From contig NZ_BMIK01000008.1 in the NCBI RefSeq assembly GCF_014642075.1, positions 1 through 64,000 of the forward strand: a stretch of 64,000 nucleotides of DNA, written 5' to 3'. The notes under the pieces are model-generated. The model saw only the letters and a program-made list of their open reading frames with translations. It searched no databases and was not told the DNA's origin. Positions within the stretch are counted from its first letter, which is position 1. Each line of letters starts with the position of its first letter. The DNA is from Parapedobacter defluvii. GTDB taxonomy: Bacteria; Bacteroidota; Bacteroidia; Sphingobacteriales; Sphingobacteriaceae. Shown here piece by piece: positions 7,901-16,854 of this stretch. The position numbers and the translations under genes were made by a program.

Positions 7901-8261
7901 GGGCAACTTTGATGCCTACCTGCCGCGTTTGGTGGGGTATATCGCACAGGGTACGGGACGTGCGCTACAGGTGCCCAATGATCGCTACCTACAAAATGCG
8001 GCCTATATCCGCCTGCGAAATTTGCAAATCGGATATTCGCTCCCTAAACGGCTGATTTCGAAATTTCATGCCAATGACCTGCGATTGTATGTCTCTGCGG
8101 AAAACCTGTGGACTTGGTCGCCCATGTATAAATGGACAAAAGATACCGACGTGACGAACATTTACGGTTCAGATAGGGATTTGAGTGGTGGGACGAGCGG
8201 CGATGGATACAACTATCCGATGCTGAAAACCATATCGATGGGTTTAACCGTTAATTTTTAA
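4989..8261 (+). CDS. SusC/RagA-type TonB-dependent outer-membrane transporter
   Basis: This 1090-residue outer-membrane importer has a signal sequence (about 1-35), a carboxypeptidase-regulatory-like domain (about 38-125, GRIVGRVTDVQGIPLSGASI), a TonB plug starting at VVVGYGTQRKVNLTGAV (about 125-245, with LILIDGVEGDP and SIYGARAAFGVVLITTK), and a long beta-barrel ending in an aromatic residue (LTVNF). It imports a substrate presented by the SusD lipoprotein 18 bp downstream, powered by TonB. The block holds phosphodiesterase-like and phosphatase-fold enzymes plus inositol catabolism rather than polysaccharide hydrolases, so an inositol-containing phosphodiester or glycoconjugate is a plausible cargo. 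It is probably under LacI-type control through the operator at 4507. Confidence 0.96.
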   Translation: MNHLLLSKWYVRITLLYLIIVAGMPSLSAVTSQAAQQRGRIVGRVTDVQGIPLSGASIRIAGQQQSVATDDDGRFSLSVAPGEYVVEASYISYAAQQVTVTVREGATADANFVLTEESGALAEVVVVGYGTQRKVNLTGAVDQVTSEVFENRPIPNISQGLVGAVPNLNIRMLDGKPTQSPAFNVRGTTSIGQGGNALILIDGVEGDPRMLNPNDIESISILKDASSASIYGARAAFGVVLITTKSAAEGKTSITYSTNLSSKSPTTVPDNITDSYPWAQGFSDAWSRWNDNGNTPTAINKTLPFSPAYLAEIKRRWEDPSLPRVEVNPSTGEYQYYYSTDWYKELYKERFFAQDHNLALSGGNDKTAFYVSGRYNGQDGLFRYNTDTYKMYNLRAKGNIQLTRWLQLENNTEYSRMEYHQPLNVGEGSGIWRNMADEGHPLAPLLNPDGTLSFPAAYTVGDYYIGRNGTDEVRRFLKNRTAAKAEFFDKSLTLRSDFTFQSMDIGSQQNRVQVPYSRYEGVIGYTGTNTNDLQEFRRTTDYLATNVYADYVKSFNDAHNINLLAGFNYEQSLEKSLTARRNGIVYEDADDINLALGQSIVTSGGYKKWAIAGGFFRVNYNFKERYLLEVNGRYDGSSKFPGDQQWAFFPSASIGWRISEEPFWNVNPTAFSNVKFRASYGSLGNGNIDPYSFTENFAISQSGRIINGVRPQRTGQPGVIPAGLTWETSTTGNLGLEFSSLNNRLQFVGDLYRRWTSDMFTVGPTLPAIYGTTVPKGNYADLETTGWEVSLTWRDQFAMAEKPFTYDVRVTMSDYRAIITKYNNPDKLLTDHYVGKRVGEIWGYQVEGLFRSEEEIANSPSQANVPSTNTRKTYVGDLKFRNLDGDDIIYQGANQADDSGDKTIIGNSEPRYTYGFNLNGDWNGFFLSAFFQGVLKQDYYPSAEARFWGQYNRPYNQYPRWHENNMFRPELGNFDAYLPRLVGYIAQGTGRALQVPNDRYLQNAAYIRLRNLQIGYSLPKRLISKFHANDLRLYVSAENLWTWSPMYKWTKDTDVTNIYGSDRDLSGGTSGDGYNYPMLKTISMGLTVNF

Positions 8262-8279
8262 TTCAGAAAAGAGACAATC

Positions 8280-10052
8280 ATGAAAACATTTCATTTTCTA
8301 TTGGCGGTATTTAGCATCTTACCCTTCGCTGCCTGTGATTTGGACGAGATGCCCGTAGACACCGGAACAAACCAAGCCATATTTGGGTCGGCTAGCGGGA
8401 TGGAGCTTTATGCCAATTCGTTTTACGACATCCTGCCTAATACGGATGTAGGCGTTTTTCAAGGCGATGATAATTCGGATCTGGTCGCGCGAAACGGTGT
8501 AGACGACTTGCTGTCTCCCGGAGCATTAAGCCCGATTACAAGTTCGGGATGGGCAGTAAGCGACTGGGACGATCTCCGGAACATCAATTATTTTATTGAA
8601 AATGCCGAGAAAAGTACAGTGGCTGAAAAAAATCATTATATCGGCATGGCAAGGTTCTTCCGCGCGCTTTTTTATTTCAATATGGTAAAACGCTTTGGCG
8701 ATGTACCCTGGATTGATAAAACTATCGAAGTGGACGATGAAGAAGCCTTATACGGAACGAGGACAAGCCGTTTTGAGGTTATGGATAAGGTGTTGGCCGA
8801 TCTGGACTACGCCATCGCGAACATTGCCCTGACAAGCGATCCTAGCTGTACACGGATTACCCAGAACGTGGCACGGGCTTATAAAACGCGGATATGTTTA
8901 TATGAAGCATCGTTCCGGAAATATCATACCCGCTATGATATGCAATCAACGGCGAATGCCTGGTTCCAGCACGTGGTGGATGCAGCAAATGCAATTACCG
9001 GTTTCACCCTGCATCAGGCAACCATCCCTGAGCGCTCTTACCGTGATCTGTTTATCACAAAAGCCCCTTATGCCGATGAGACCATTCTGGCGGTGGCACT
9101 GGATGCCAGCTTGCAAGTGTTCAGTTCGGCCAACCGTCGTTTTATCAGCCCGACCTATGGAAATCGGCCCAGTCTGACCCGCAATTTCGTGAACACTTAC
9201 CTGAAATTAGACGGTACACCCTTTACCAGTGATCCAGGCTATCGGACGATGCCTTTTGTCGATGAAGTGAAAGACCGCGATCTGCGTTTGCAACAGACCA
9301 TCCGTTTGGGTGACTACCATCGGACGGAAAATGCGGTTCCGGTTATTGCACCTCCGAATTTCAATCAGACATTTACCGGTTACCAGCCGATCAAGTGGTG
9401 TTACGACGAACGATTTCCCTATGACGATGAGAGCCGGAACGACAACGCGCACATCATCATGCGGTGGGGCGAGGTGTTGTTGAACAAGGCGGAGGCACTA
9501 GCGGAATTGGGAACGATGACCAACGCGGAGTGGACGGCTACCGTCGGAGCCTTGCGTCAACGCGCAGGTATCACGGGATCTACATTGACAACGATACCTA
9601 CCGCCGCCGATCCGTATTTGGTGGATTATTACCTAGGTAAATTCACCAATCCCGTGTTGCTGGAAGTCATGCGCGAGCGGGCTGTCGAATTGGTATTCGA
9701 AGGGCTTCGCCCCGATGATTTGAAGCGGTGGCATATGGGTGAGCTATTTCAGGAAGCTCCGTTGAACGGTATTTATGTTGCAAATCTAGGTGAACAGGAC
9801 CTGAATGGCGATGGTGTGATGGATGTCTGCTTCTATCAGGGTACGCGACCGGCTCCATCCAATTCTACGGTGGCGTTTGTGGATGTGTCGCCCTCTACCG
9901 CTGTAGGAAGGATACAACTGTCTAATGGAACCTCCGGGGAAGTACGTTGGAATCCCGGCGTACGCGAATGGTTGGACAAAAAGTACCTTTATCCAATCCC
10001 CCAAGCGGCTCTGGATGTGAATAAAAACTTGGGTCAGAACCCGGACTGGTAA
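8280..10052 (+). CDS. SusD/RagB-type outer-membrane lipoprotein
   Basis: This 590-residue SusD-family surface lipoprotein has a signal peptide with a lipobox Cys at about residue 20 (LPFAAC). SusD helical motifs include the YFRALFYFNMVKRFGDVPWID segment (about 125-145) and a C-terminal LYPIPQAALDVNKNLGQNPDW tail typical of the family. It caps the SusC barrel encoded immediately upstream and captures substrate. A hairpin with a short T-run follows the gene and may give susCD more transcript than the genes downstream. Confidence 0.95.
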   Translation: MKTFHFLLAVFSILPFAACDLDEMPVDTGTNQAIFGSASGMELYANSFYDILPNTDVGVFQGDDNSDLVARNGVDDLLSPGALSPITSSGWAVSDWDDLRNINYFIENAEKSTVAEKNHYIGMARFFRALFYFNMVKRFGDVPWIDKTIEVDDEEALYGTRTSRFEVMDKVLADLDYAIANIALTSDPSCTRITQNVARAYKTRICLYEASFRKYHTRYDMQSTANAWFQHVVDAANAITGFTLHQATIPERSYRDLFITKAPYADETILAVALDASLQVFSSANRRFISPTYGNRPSLTRNFVNTYLKLDGTPFTSDPGYRTMPFVDEVKDRDLRLQQTIRLGDYHRTENAVPVIAPPNFNQTFTGYQPIKWCYDERFPYDDESRNDNAHIIMRWGEVLLNKAEALAELGTMTNAEWTATVGALRQRAGITGSTLTTIPTAADPYLVDYYLGKFTNPVLLEVMRERAVELVFEGLRPDDLKRWHMGELFQEAPLNGIYVANLGEQDLNGDGVMDVCFYQGTRPAPSNSTVAFVDVSPSTAVGRIQLSNGTSGEVRWNPGVREWLDKKYLYPIPQAALDVNKNLGQNPDW

Positions 10053-10061
10053 CAGAAATTG

Positions 10062-10102
10062 ATGATGATGGTGGTATGTTTGGCAACTGCCATCATCATT
10101 TT
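10062..10102 (+). terminator. Hairpin between susD and the phosphatase-fold gene
   Basis: ATGATGATGG (10062-10071) pairs perfectly with CCATCATCAT (10090-10099), followed by TTTT. The T-run is short, so this may be a partial terminator or an mRNA-stabilising structure that sets unequal expression within the operon. Confidence 0.5.
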
Positions 10103-10117
10103 AAGACAGAAGACATC

Positions 10118-10981
10118 ATGAAAACGTACTTCCTTTTAGTTTTTTTCTTTTTTTTCAGTACGGCTGCATTTTCCCAGCAAACAGCGAGCGCTGAGATCAG
10201 GGTAGCAAGTTATAACCTCCGGATGGATACCCCCCGTGATAGCTTGAATGCATGGCCATACCGCAAAGAGAATGTCAAAGCCTTGATTCAGTACCATGAT
10301 TTCGATATCATAGGAACGCAGGAGGGGTTTATCCATCAATTGAAAGATATATTGGAAATACCCGAATATACTTATTTCGGTGCCGGCCGAGACGATGGCA
10401 AGCAGGCCGGAGAACATTCGGCAATCATTTATAAGAAAGATCGGTTCGTCGTTGTTGATTCCGGCAACTTCTGGCTGAGCGAAACGCCCGAAACACCGGG
10501 ATTGGGATGGGATGCTACCTGTTGCAACCGGATATGTTCATGGGTTAAATTTTTGGATAACATCAACCGGCGTGAATTTTATGTTTTCAACGTTCACTTT
10601 GATCATCAGGGGGTGATTGCACGTAAGGAGTCCGGAAAGCTGATGGTCGCAAAAATCAAGGAAATAGCTGGAGAAGAGCCGGCGATATGTACAGGCGATT
10701 TTAATTCGACTCCGGAAACTGAACAGATTAAAGGAATGTCAGCCATTCTGAGCGATGCTTATACCGTATCGGAATTGCCACCCTATGGTCCGGTAGGCAC
10801 CACAAACTCGTTCCGGTTTACCGCTCCGATGAAACACCGTATCGACTACGTATTCGTAAGTAAGCATTTTAAGGTATGCAAGTACGCTGTACTGACCGAT
10901 GCAAAAGATCAGCGCTATCCATCCGATCATCTTCCGGTTGTGACCCATATACAATTTGTTAACCAATTGATTACTAGATAA
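10118..10981 (+). CDS. Exported endonuclease/exonuclease/phosphatase-family enzyme
   Basis: This 287-residue exported protein has a very hydrophobic signal peptide (about 1-20) and all the signature elements of the DNase I-like EEP fold: SYNLR (Asn33), TQEG (Glu69), NVHFDHQG, TGDFNSTPE and the terminal SDHLPV Asp-His pair. These coordinate Mg2+ and activate water for phosphoester cleavage. The superfamily includes inositol-polyphosphate 5-phosphatases, bacterial sphingomyelinases and nucleases, so sequence alone does not fix the substrate. Its place between two SusC/D pairs upstream of a full inositol pathway favours a phosphate-ester or phosphodiester of inositol. The ATG at 10118 is chosen because it opens the signal peptide. 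The next susC starts 8 bp downstream. Confidence 0.9.
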   Translation: MKTYFLLVFFFFFSTAAFSQQTASAEIRVASYNLRMDTPRDSLNAWPYRKENVKALIQYHDFDIIGTQEGFIHQLKDILEIPEYTYFGAGRDDGKQAGEHSAIIYKKDRFVVVDSGNFWLSETPETPGLGWDATCCNRICSWVKFLDNINRREFYVFNVHFDHQGVIARKESGKLMVAKIKEIAGEEPAICTGDFNSTPETEQIKGMSAILSDAYTVSELPPYGPVGTTNSFRFTAPMKHRIDYVFVSKHFKVCKYAVLTDAKDQRYPSDHLPVVTHIQFVNQLITR

Positions 10982-10989
10982 TACCTGTT

Positions 10990-13900
10990 ATGAAATTACA
11001 AATACGCTTAGCCATTGTGGTACTATGGCTTTTTCCGCATGGCATTTCGTTGGGTGATGTGCCTTTTCACCCACCTGCCGATCGGATGCATCTCGAACAG
11101 CAACCGATTAAGGGCGCTGTAGTCCGACCGGATGGAACGCCTGTAATAGGTGCCACCGTACGGTCGTTGTCAACCGGTCGTGCAACAACAACCGATGAGC
11201 GTGGGGAGTTTATGCTGGAGGCCAATCAAGGCGATAAATTAACAGTTTCGTATGTCGGTTATATCCAGCAGGAGGTTGAAGTTACCGACCCGTATCTCCG
11301 CATTACGTTGACAGAAAGTAGCAATGCATTGGATGAAATCGTCGTGGTGGGCTATGGCAGCCAAACCAAATCTGACGTAACCGGTGCGTTGACCCAGCTG
11401 AAAGGGGAAAGCCTGAGGCAGGGAGTGAGTGTATCGGTGGATAACCTACTGCAAGGTAAGGTGTCGGGTGTGCGCATTGCGCAATCGAGCGGCGAGCCCG
11501 GTGCAGGAATCGACGTATTCATTCGCGGTGTCGGGTCAATTCGCAGTGGCAGTACACCACTCTTTGTGGTAGACGGCGTACCCCTGAGCAATGAGAATGT
11601 GAGTGCCGATGGGGCAAACTTCGGATTGGGTAGCTCGGAAGCGAAAAATCCATTGAATTTCTTGAACACCAGTGATATTGAAACCGTAACGGTGTTAAAG
11701 GACGCTTCCGCGGCTGCTATTTATGGTGCCCGTGGGTCAAACGGTGTGATTTTGATTACAACCAAGGGAGGGCGGAGTGGCGAGCCGACGCTCACCTATG
11801 ATATGTATATCGGTTCGTCTTCGGTAATCCGGAAGTTAGACGTGCTGTCAGCCGCGGACTACCGTACAGCATTGCCCGACCCGGCTTACGATCATGGAGG
11901 AAACACGGATTGGCAGGATGTGATCTATCGGAATGCGTTGACCCAAAATCACAACATTTCTTTTGCGAAATCAACTGCTTCTGGCAATTATATGGCCTCC
12001 CTCTCCTATATGAATCAGGACGGAATCGTGGAATCCAGTAGTTTCAAGCGGACAACCGCCCGTTTGAATGCCGAGGAATCGTTTTTTGACAACCAGCGCT
12101 TGAAAGTGAAAATGAACCTGACCGCAAGTGACATCGGGGAAACAGGCGTACCGAATGGCAATACAGCCGGTTCGGACGGCCAGCTTATTATCCATGCGCT
12201 GATGGCTAACCCGACACGGAATGTTCGCGATGAAAACGGTGAATATACCAATTTCAATATGAATGCACACTATAACCCGGCCTATCTCCTGCAGGTGTTT
12301 GACGATAAAACCAATACCTTCCGCGTATTGGGCAACGTCGAAGCTACCTTGCGCATCTTGCCGGGCTTGGACTATCGGTTTAACTTCGGTATCGATAAAT
12401 CGACCTCCGAGCGGAATTCGACGATCTACCCGAATGTGACCGACCGGACCCCTCTGGGTGCTTATGTACAGAATAACCGATCGTCGCTGACCACGTTGCT
12501 GGATCATTACCTGACTTACAACCTGACTGCCGATCAGCATCAAGTGGAGCTCCTCGGCGGGTTTTCCTATCAGCAGTTCAAATTTTCGGGCACATCATTC
12601 GGTATGGAGAATATTGCCAATCAGGGTGAGGGAGTGGCCCCCGAATACAACCCGGGTTATTCGGGGATTCCCACCAATCCCGGTGGATTCGCCCAGGAAA
12701 ATGAGCTGCAATCGTTTTTCGGCCGTGCAAATTACAACTTTGACAACCGATACCTGGTTACGGCATCCCTCCGTGCCGATGGATCCACACGTTTTGGGGA
12801 GGACAACAAATACGGGTATTTCCCCTCCTTTGCCCTCGGGTGGGTGCTATCGCGTGAGCGGTTTTTGAGTGATGTCAGCGGTATCCGGGAATTGAAACTC
12901 CGGGCTAGCTGGGGTCAGACCGGTAACCAGGAAGTACCCAATAAGATTACGCAGGCGAGTTATTCGTTGTCTCCTTCGTCCGGTTATTACCTGTATGGAG
13001 ACCTCGCGTTGGTCAATGGTACCAATGTAAACCGGACAGCTAACCCCAGACTGAAATGGGAAGTAGTGGAGCAATTAAACGTGGGGCTGGATTTCGATTT
13101 TTGGAACAGCAAGCTGTATGGTGCACTGGAGTACTATCATAAAATCACCAAGGATCCGATATTGAACATTCCATCCGAACCGTTGAGCCCGACGACCACT
13201 GTATGGAAAAATGTGGATGCGCGCCTGGTGAACAAGGGCGTAGAACTGATGCTTGGATCACAACTTTTCAGTACACAGGCGTTTAACTGGTCGATCGATG
13301 TGAACGGTTCGACGCTAACCAATACAATCGAAGATTTACCGGTTTCCGAACTCTATTCCGGGAGCATTTCCGGTCCGGGGCTGTCCTCCGTTTATGCCAA
13401 TATCTATAAAAGTGGTTACGAGGCGGGTTCTTTCTTTATGCTGAAGCACCTTGGATACGATAGCGAGGGCAAAGATATTTTTGAAGATGTGAGTGGTGAT
13501 GGAGCTATCAATGCGGATGATCGGCAAATTTTCGAAGGGGCAATCCCTAATTTCAACTTTGGCCTGAACAGCCAGATGCGTTATAAGCAGCTGGATTTCT
13601 CGTTCTCCATCATCGGGCAGACAGGGGGATATTTAGTAAACAACACCGCATTAAACTTAAACATTAACAGTTTGGCATCTGATCGGAATGTATTAGCCCG
13701 GTACTACGATGCCGGTGCTAGTACAACCAATGCCGTACAGTTGTCTTCGCTGTATCTGGAAAAATCTGATTTTATACGGTTAAACAACGTCCGTTTGGGG
13801 TATACACTGGCACCGAGAAGCCTCGGTTGGTTGCAGTCTGTGAATCTCTATGTCAGTGCGCAAAATCTGCTCACGATTACGGGGTATTCCGGATACGACC

Positions 13901-14010
13901 CGATGGTAAACACAGCGAAGACCGTAGGTGGAAACCAGTCGCTGGGTGTAGATTATACAACCTATCCGCCTGCGAAGACTTTTATGTTGGGTGCAACGAT
14001 TAAATTCTAA
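10990..14010 (+). CDS. SusC/RagA-type TonB-dependent transporter (second copy)
   Basis: This 1006-residue transporter has a signal peptide, a carboxypeptidase-like domain (IKGAVVRPDGTPVIGATV, about 39-110), a plug starting at IVVVGYGSQTKSDVTGAL (with PLFVVDGVPL and AIYGARGSNGVILITTK) and a barrel ending in LGATIKF. It differs clearly from the first SusC in length and sequence, so it is not a recent duplicate; a second ligand or a differently sized one is likely. It follows the EEP enzyme with an 8-bp gap and precedes its own SusD by 11 bp, suggesting one long operon. Confidence 0.96.
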   Translation: MKLQIRLAIVVLWLFPHGISLGDVPFHPPADRMHLEQQPIKGAVVRPDGTPVIGATVRSLSTGRATTTDERGEFMLEANQGDKLTVSYVGYIQQEVEVTDPYLRITLTESSNALDEIVVVGYGSQTKSDVTGALTQLKGESLRQGVSVSVDNLLQGKVSGVRIAQSSGEPGAGIDVFIRGVGSIRSGSTPLFVVDGVPLSNENVSADGANFGLGSSEAKNPLNFLNTSDIETVTVLKDASAAAIYGARGSNGVILITTKGGRSGEPTLTYDMYIGSSSVIRKLDVLSAADYRTALPDPAYDHGGNTDWQDVIYRNALTQNHNISFAKSTASGNYMASLSYMNQDGIVESSSFKRTTARLNAEESFFDNQRLKVKMNLTASDIGETGVPNGNTAGSDGQLIIHALMANPTRNVRDENGEYTNFNMNAHYNPAYLLQVFDDKTNTFRVLGNVEATLRILPGLDYRFNFGIDKSTSERNSTIYPNVTDRTPLGAYVQNNRSSLTTLLDHYLTYNLTADQHQVELLGGFSYQQFKFSGTSFGMENIANQGEGVAPEYNPGYSGIPTNPGGFAQENELQSFFGRANYNFDNRYLVTASLRADGSTRFGEDNKYGYFPSFALGWVLSRERFLSDVSGIRELKLRASWGQTGNQEVPNKITQASYSLSPSSGYYLYGDLALVNGTNVNRTANPRLKWEVVEQLNVGLDFDFWNSKLYGALEYYHKITKDPILNIPSEPLSPTTTVWKNVDARLVNKGVELMLGSQLFSTQAFNWSIDVNGSTLTNTIEDLPVSELYSGSISGPGLSSVYANIYKSGYEAGSFFMLKHLGYDSEGKDIFEDVSGDGAINADDRQIFEGAIPNFNFGLNSQMRYKQLDFSFSIIGQTGGYLVNNTALNLNINSLASDRNVLARYYDAGASTTNAVQLSSLYLEKSDFIRLNNVRLGYTLAPRSLGWLQSVNLYVSAQNLLTITGYSGYDPMVNTAKTVGGNQSLGVDYTTYPPAKTFMLGATIKF

Positions 14011-14021
14011 TCCATAAAGAC

Positions 14022-15785
14022 ATGACAAGGACATTAGTTAAATCGAAGAAGTTGGTTTGCACATTGCTGACCGTTGCCATAGCTGGTTGCACAAACCTGG
14101 AAGAAAAAGTGATTGATGAGGTATTGGGCTCCGACAGCGCTAAGCCTGAGAATGCGTTGGCTGCAGCCTATAACAGACTCAGTAACGCAACATTTGTTGA
14201 TCACGGCAATGTTTTTGCCCTGCAAGAATATGCTACCGATGAGGCATTGTTGCCCACGCGGGGAAGTGATTGGGGGGACGGCGGCCGATGGCGTGTTTTT
14301 CACGAGTTTACATGGGGCCCGGATGAGGGGGTGATTGCAACCACATGGAATAACCTGACACATGGTATCACCCAATCGCTGACGGCGATCAGTACCATGA
14401 ATAGCCAGGACTTTCCTGAGAAGGCACTATTTTTGGCTGAGTCGAAGGGATTGTTGGCATTTTATACCTTTCATACCTTAGATCTTTTCGGCCAGGCCCC
14501 TTATCGCGATCCGTTGGTTGAGGACGCACCGTTTGAGGTGTTGCAGGCGGCTGAAGCGATCGACGCGTTGATCCAACAGGTAGAAGCGCTTATTCCTGAC
14601 CTAGCCAATGTGGGCGAACAGTCGACCCACCCCGGCCGTTTTACTAAGCAGGCAGCATATGGCTTATTGGCAGACATGTATCTTAACCGCGCCGTATTCA
14701 AAGACCGCTATGCCAATAGTTTCAATTTCAGCGAACAGGCAGTGGATGGTAATGGGACGGATATGGATAAAGTAATCCACTATACGTCGGAGTTGATCGG
14801 CTCCGGCCAATTCCAGCTTGAAAGTAATTATTTTAGGAATTTTGACATCGACAATGCTGGGCGCCCGGAAATGATTTTCGTGGCTTCACAGGACAACAAT
14901 ACATTGCGGGGAAGTGACAGTGATTTGGCCTATATGCCAATGGAACGAAACCAAAAACCTTCCCCTGCCAACCGCGGGACGAATGCATCCTGCATTACCC
15001 CGGAATTTTACTATTCGTGGGAAGGGAACTTCGACGATCCGCGTTTTCATCGGCATTATCAATACGACGATGGGACCTGGTTTATGAACGATGGAACGGA
15101 TGTCAGCGTACCGGCAACGAGCATCGTACCAAACAGCGGCGGTTTACCTTGGTTTCATTTCAACCGCGGGATTATGGCTGGACAGCAATACGGGCCAACT
15201 TTGTTACCAAGCGGTACGTTTGAAATGACCGCAGATGGGCGCATTAAGGTGAACAAACTTTACTGCGAAAAGAACACGACCCTGCTCATGGATTTTACGC
15301 CGGAATTGAATTTTGATAATCCAGCCCAATCGGTATTTACTCAGGCGCAAATTAATCGGGGGGCACGGGTGTTTAAGTGGGAGTTCGATCCGGAAAACGG
15401 AAATGGTACCTCCGGAGTGGATGTTCCGCTTTACCGACTGGGTGGAATCTATTGCATGCGTGCAGAAGCATATTTTCGAAAAGGGATGACCGTTGAAGCG
15501 CTGGCCGATATCAATGTGCTACGGACAAGTAGAACGCGGGAAGCACTCTTTGACAACACGCCTGGTAGGGCACTCGACGCGTTGGATGAGAAAACGCTTT
15601 ACAACGAAATCGGCTACGAATTATATTGGGAGCTCAATAGGCGTAAACAGATGATCCGATTCGGCAAATTCGAAGAAGCATATACCGCCAAGCCGGTATC
15701 CGAGCCGTTTCGGCGCATCTATCCCATCCCGCAGGCTACCATGGATGCTTCGGATGCATTTACGCAAAACGAGGGATATCAATGA
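14022..15785 (+). CDS. SusD/RagB-type lipoprotein (second copy)
   Basis: This 587-residue SusD-family lipoprotein has a lipobox Cys near residue 23 (AIAGC). The family C-terminus is present (RRIYPIPQATMDASDAFTQNEGYQ, family ending NPGY-like), as is the YNEIGYELYWELNRRKQMIRFG segment near 530. It is the substrate-binding partner of the SusC upstream. Twelve bases after its stop lies operator 3, which marks the boundary with the inositol operon. Confidence 0.95.
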   Translation: MTRTLVKSKKLVCTLLTVAIAGCTNLEEKVIDEVLGSDSAKPENALAAAYNRLSNATFVDHGNVFALQEYATDEALLPTRGSDWGDGGRWRVFHEFTWGPDEGVIATTWNNLTHGITQSLTAISTMNSQDFPEKALFLAESKGLLAFYTFHTLDLFGQAPYRDPLVEDAPFEVLQAAEAIDALIQQVEALIPDLANVGEQSTHPGRFTKQAAYGLLADMYLNRAVFKDRYANSFNFSEQAVDGNGTDMDKVIHYTSELIGSGQFQLESNYFRNFDIDNAGRPEMIFVASQDNNTLRGSDSDLAYMPMERNQKPSPANRGTNASCITPEFYYSWEGNFDDPRFHRHYQYDDGTWFMNDGTDVSVPATSIVPNSGGLPWFHFNRGIMAGQQYGPTLLPSGTFEMTADGRIKVNKLYCEKNTTLLMDFTPELNFDNPAQSVFTQAQINRGARVFKWEFDPENGNGTSGVDVPLYRLGGIYCMRAEAYFRKGMTVEALADINVLRTSRTREALFDNTPGRALDALDEKTLYNEIGYELYWELNRRKQMIRFGKFEEAYTAKPVSEPFRRIYPIPQATMDASDAFTQNEGYQ

Positions 15786-15796
15786 ACAGCGGATTG

Positions 15797-15812
15797 ACGC
15801 AAACCTTTGCGT
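15797..15812. promoter_or_regulatory. LacI/PurR-type operator 3
   Basis: ACGCAAACCTTTGCGT, identical over 16 bp to operator 1. It lies upstream of the putative -33 of the iol operon (TTTG, 15821). Confidence 0.8.
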
Positions 15813-15820
15813 ACTCCCGC

Positions 15821-15852
15821 TTTGGAGGTTTATATAAATTATCGTTTTATTG
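15821..15852 (+). promoter_or_regulatory. Weak candidate promoter of the iol operon
   Basis: TTTG at 15821-15824, a 20-nt spacer, then TTTTATTG at 15845-15852, a poor match to TAnnTTTG. A weak -7 would fit a promoter that needs activation, but the assignment is tentative. Confidence 0.3.
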
Positions 15853-15876
15853 CATTACCAATTAAAACAAAATCAC

Positions 15877-16830
15877 GTGATCGTAACACCCGATATTCTG
15901 TTCGACGACTGCTACGGCAAATATGCCATCCCGGCAATCAATGTCTTTACATTGGAACAGGTATCGGGTGTTTTCCGTGGTGCCAACCGTAGTGCATCGC
16001 CGGTAATTATACAGACGACACCTGTAGCCCGTGATTATGCCGGCCCCGAGGTTTTATTGGGGATGGTTGCTGCGGCAGCGGAAGCCTACCCCGATGTGGT
16101 CTATGCATTGCACCTTGACCATGGCAACGAAACCCATATAGCCGCTGCCCTGCAAGCCGGAGGGTATACGTCGGTCATGATCGACGCTTCGCACGATCCG
16201 ATTACGGAAAATATCCACCGCACACGGGCGGTTACGGAAGCGGCACATGAAAAGAACGTTTTTGTCGAGGCCGAGCTGGGCATATTGAGCGGAGTGGAAG
16301 ACGACCTGATGGTCGATGTGGCCTCATCCCGGTATACCCGGCCCGAGGATGCCGCTTATTTCGTGGAGCAAACGCAGTGCGACAGCCTTGCCGTAGCCGT
16401 GGGTACGAGCCACGGGGCATACAAGTTTTCCGGTGATCAGGGCATACGGTTTGATATTCTCGCGGCCATCCAGCAGCGGCTTCCGGGGTTTCCCCTGGTC
16501 CTGCACGGAGGGTCGTCTATCAATGCAGATGAACTGGCACGTATCAACCGGGCGGGCGGGAGGTTGGCGCAGGGTTCCCGGGGGGTATCAGACGACGAGA
16601 TCAAGCGTGCCATCGGGTTGGGAATCTGTAAGGTCAATGTAGCAACAGACCTGCGCGTTCTGTGGACCCGTGTGCACCGGGAATTCTTTGTGCAGCAGCC
16701 GGAGCAGTTTGATCCCATTGTACCGGGTAAGGTATATATAGAGGCGGTGGAAAGGCTTTGCGTTGACAAATTTGAGAAATTGGGATCGGCGGGGAGAGCA
16801 CGGACTTTCCTACAGGCTGCCGGTCGTTGA
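15877..16830 (+). CDS. iolJ: Class II aldolase, 6-phospho-5-dehydro-2-deoxy-D-gluconate aldolase (IolJ-type)
   Basis: This is a class II (Zn-dependent) ketose-bisphosphate aldolase of about 317 residues. In the inositol pathway IolJ cleaves 6-phospho-5-dehydro-2-deoxygluconate to dihydroxyacetone phosphate and malonate semialdehyde. Features are the catalytic/metal stretch HLDHGNETH (79-87, Asp81 and His82), EAELGILSGVED, VGTSHGAYKF and the phosphate-binding VLHGGSS and KVNVATDLR segments. A GTG at 15877 (VIVTPDILFDD, typical of the family) is preferred over the longer TTG at 15850. Sequence alone does not exclude fructose- or tagatose-bisphosphate aldolase; the neighbouring iolB, C and D make the IolJ role likely. 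It is the first gene of the iol operon. Confidence 0.88.
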   Translation: MIVTPDILFDDCYGKYAIPAINVFTLEQVSGVFRGANRSASPVIIQTTPVARDYAGPEVLLGMVAAAAEAYPDVVYALHLDHGNETHIAAALQAGGYTSVMIDASHDPITENIHRTRAVTEAAHEKNVFVEAELGILSGVEDDLMVDVASSRYTRPEDAAYFVEQTQCDSLAVAVGTSHGAYKFSGDQGIRFDILAAIQQRLPGFPLVLHGGSSINADELARINRAGGRLAQGSRGVSDDEIKRAIGLGICKVNVATDLRVLWTRVHREFFVQQPEQFDPIVPGKVYIEAVERLCVDKFEKLGSAGRARTFLQAAGR

Positions 16831-16854
16831 AATATAGAGATAATTAACAGTGGT

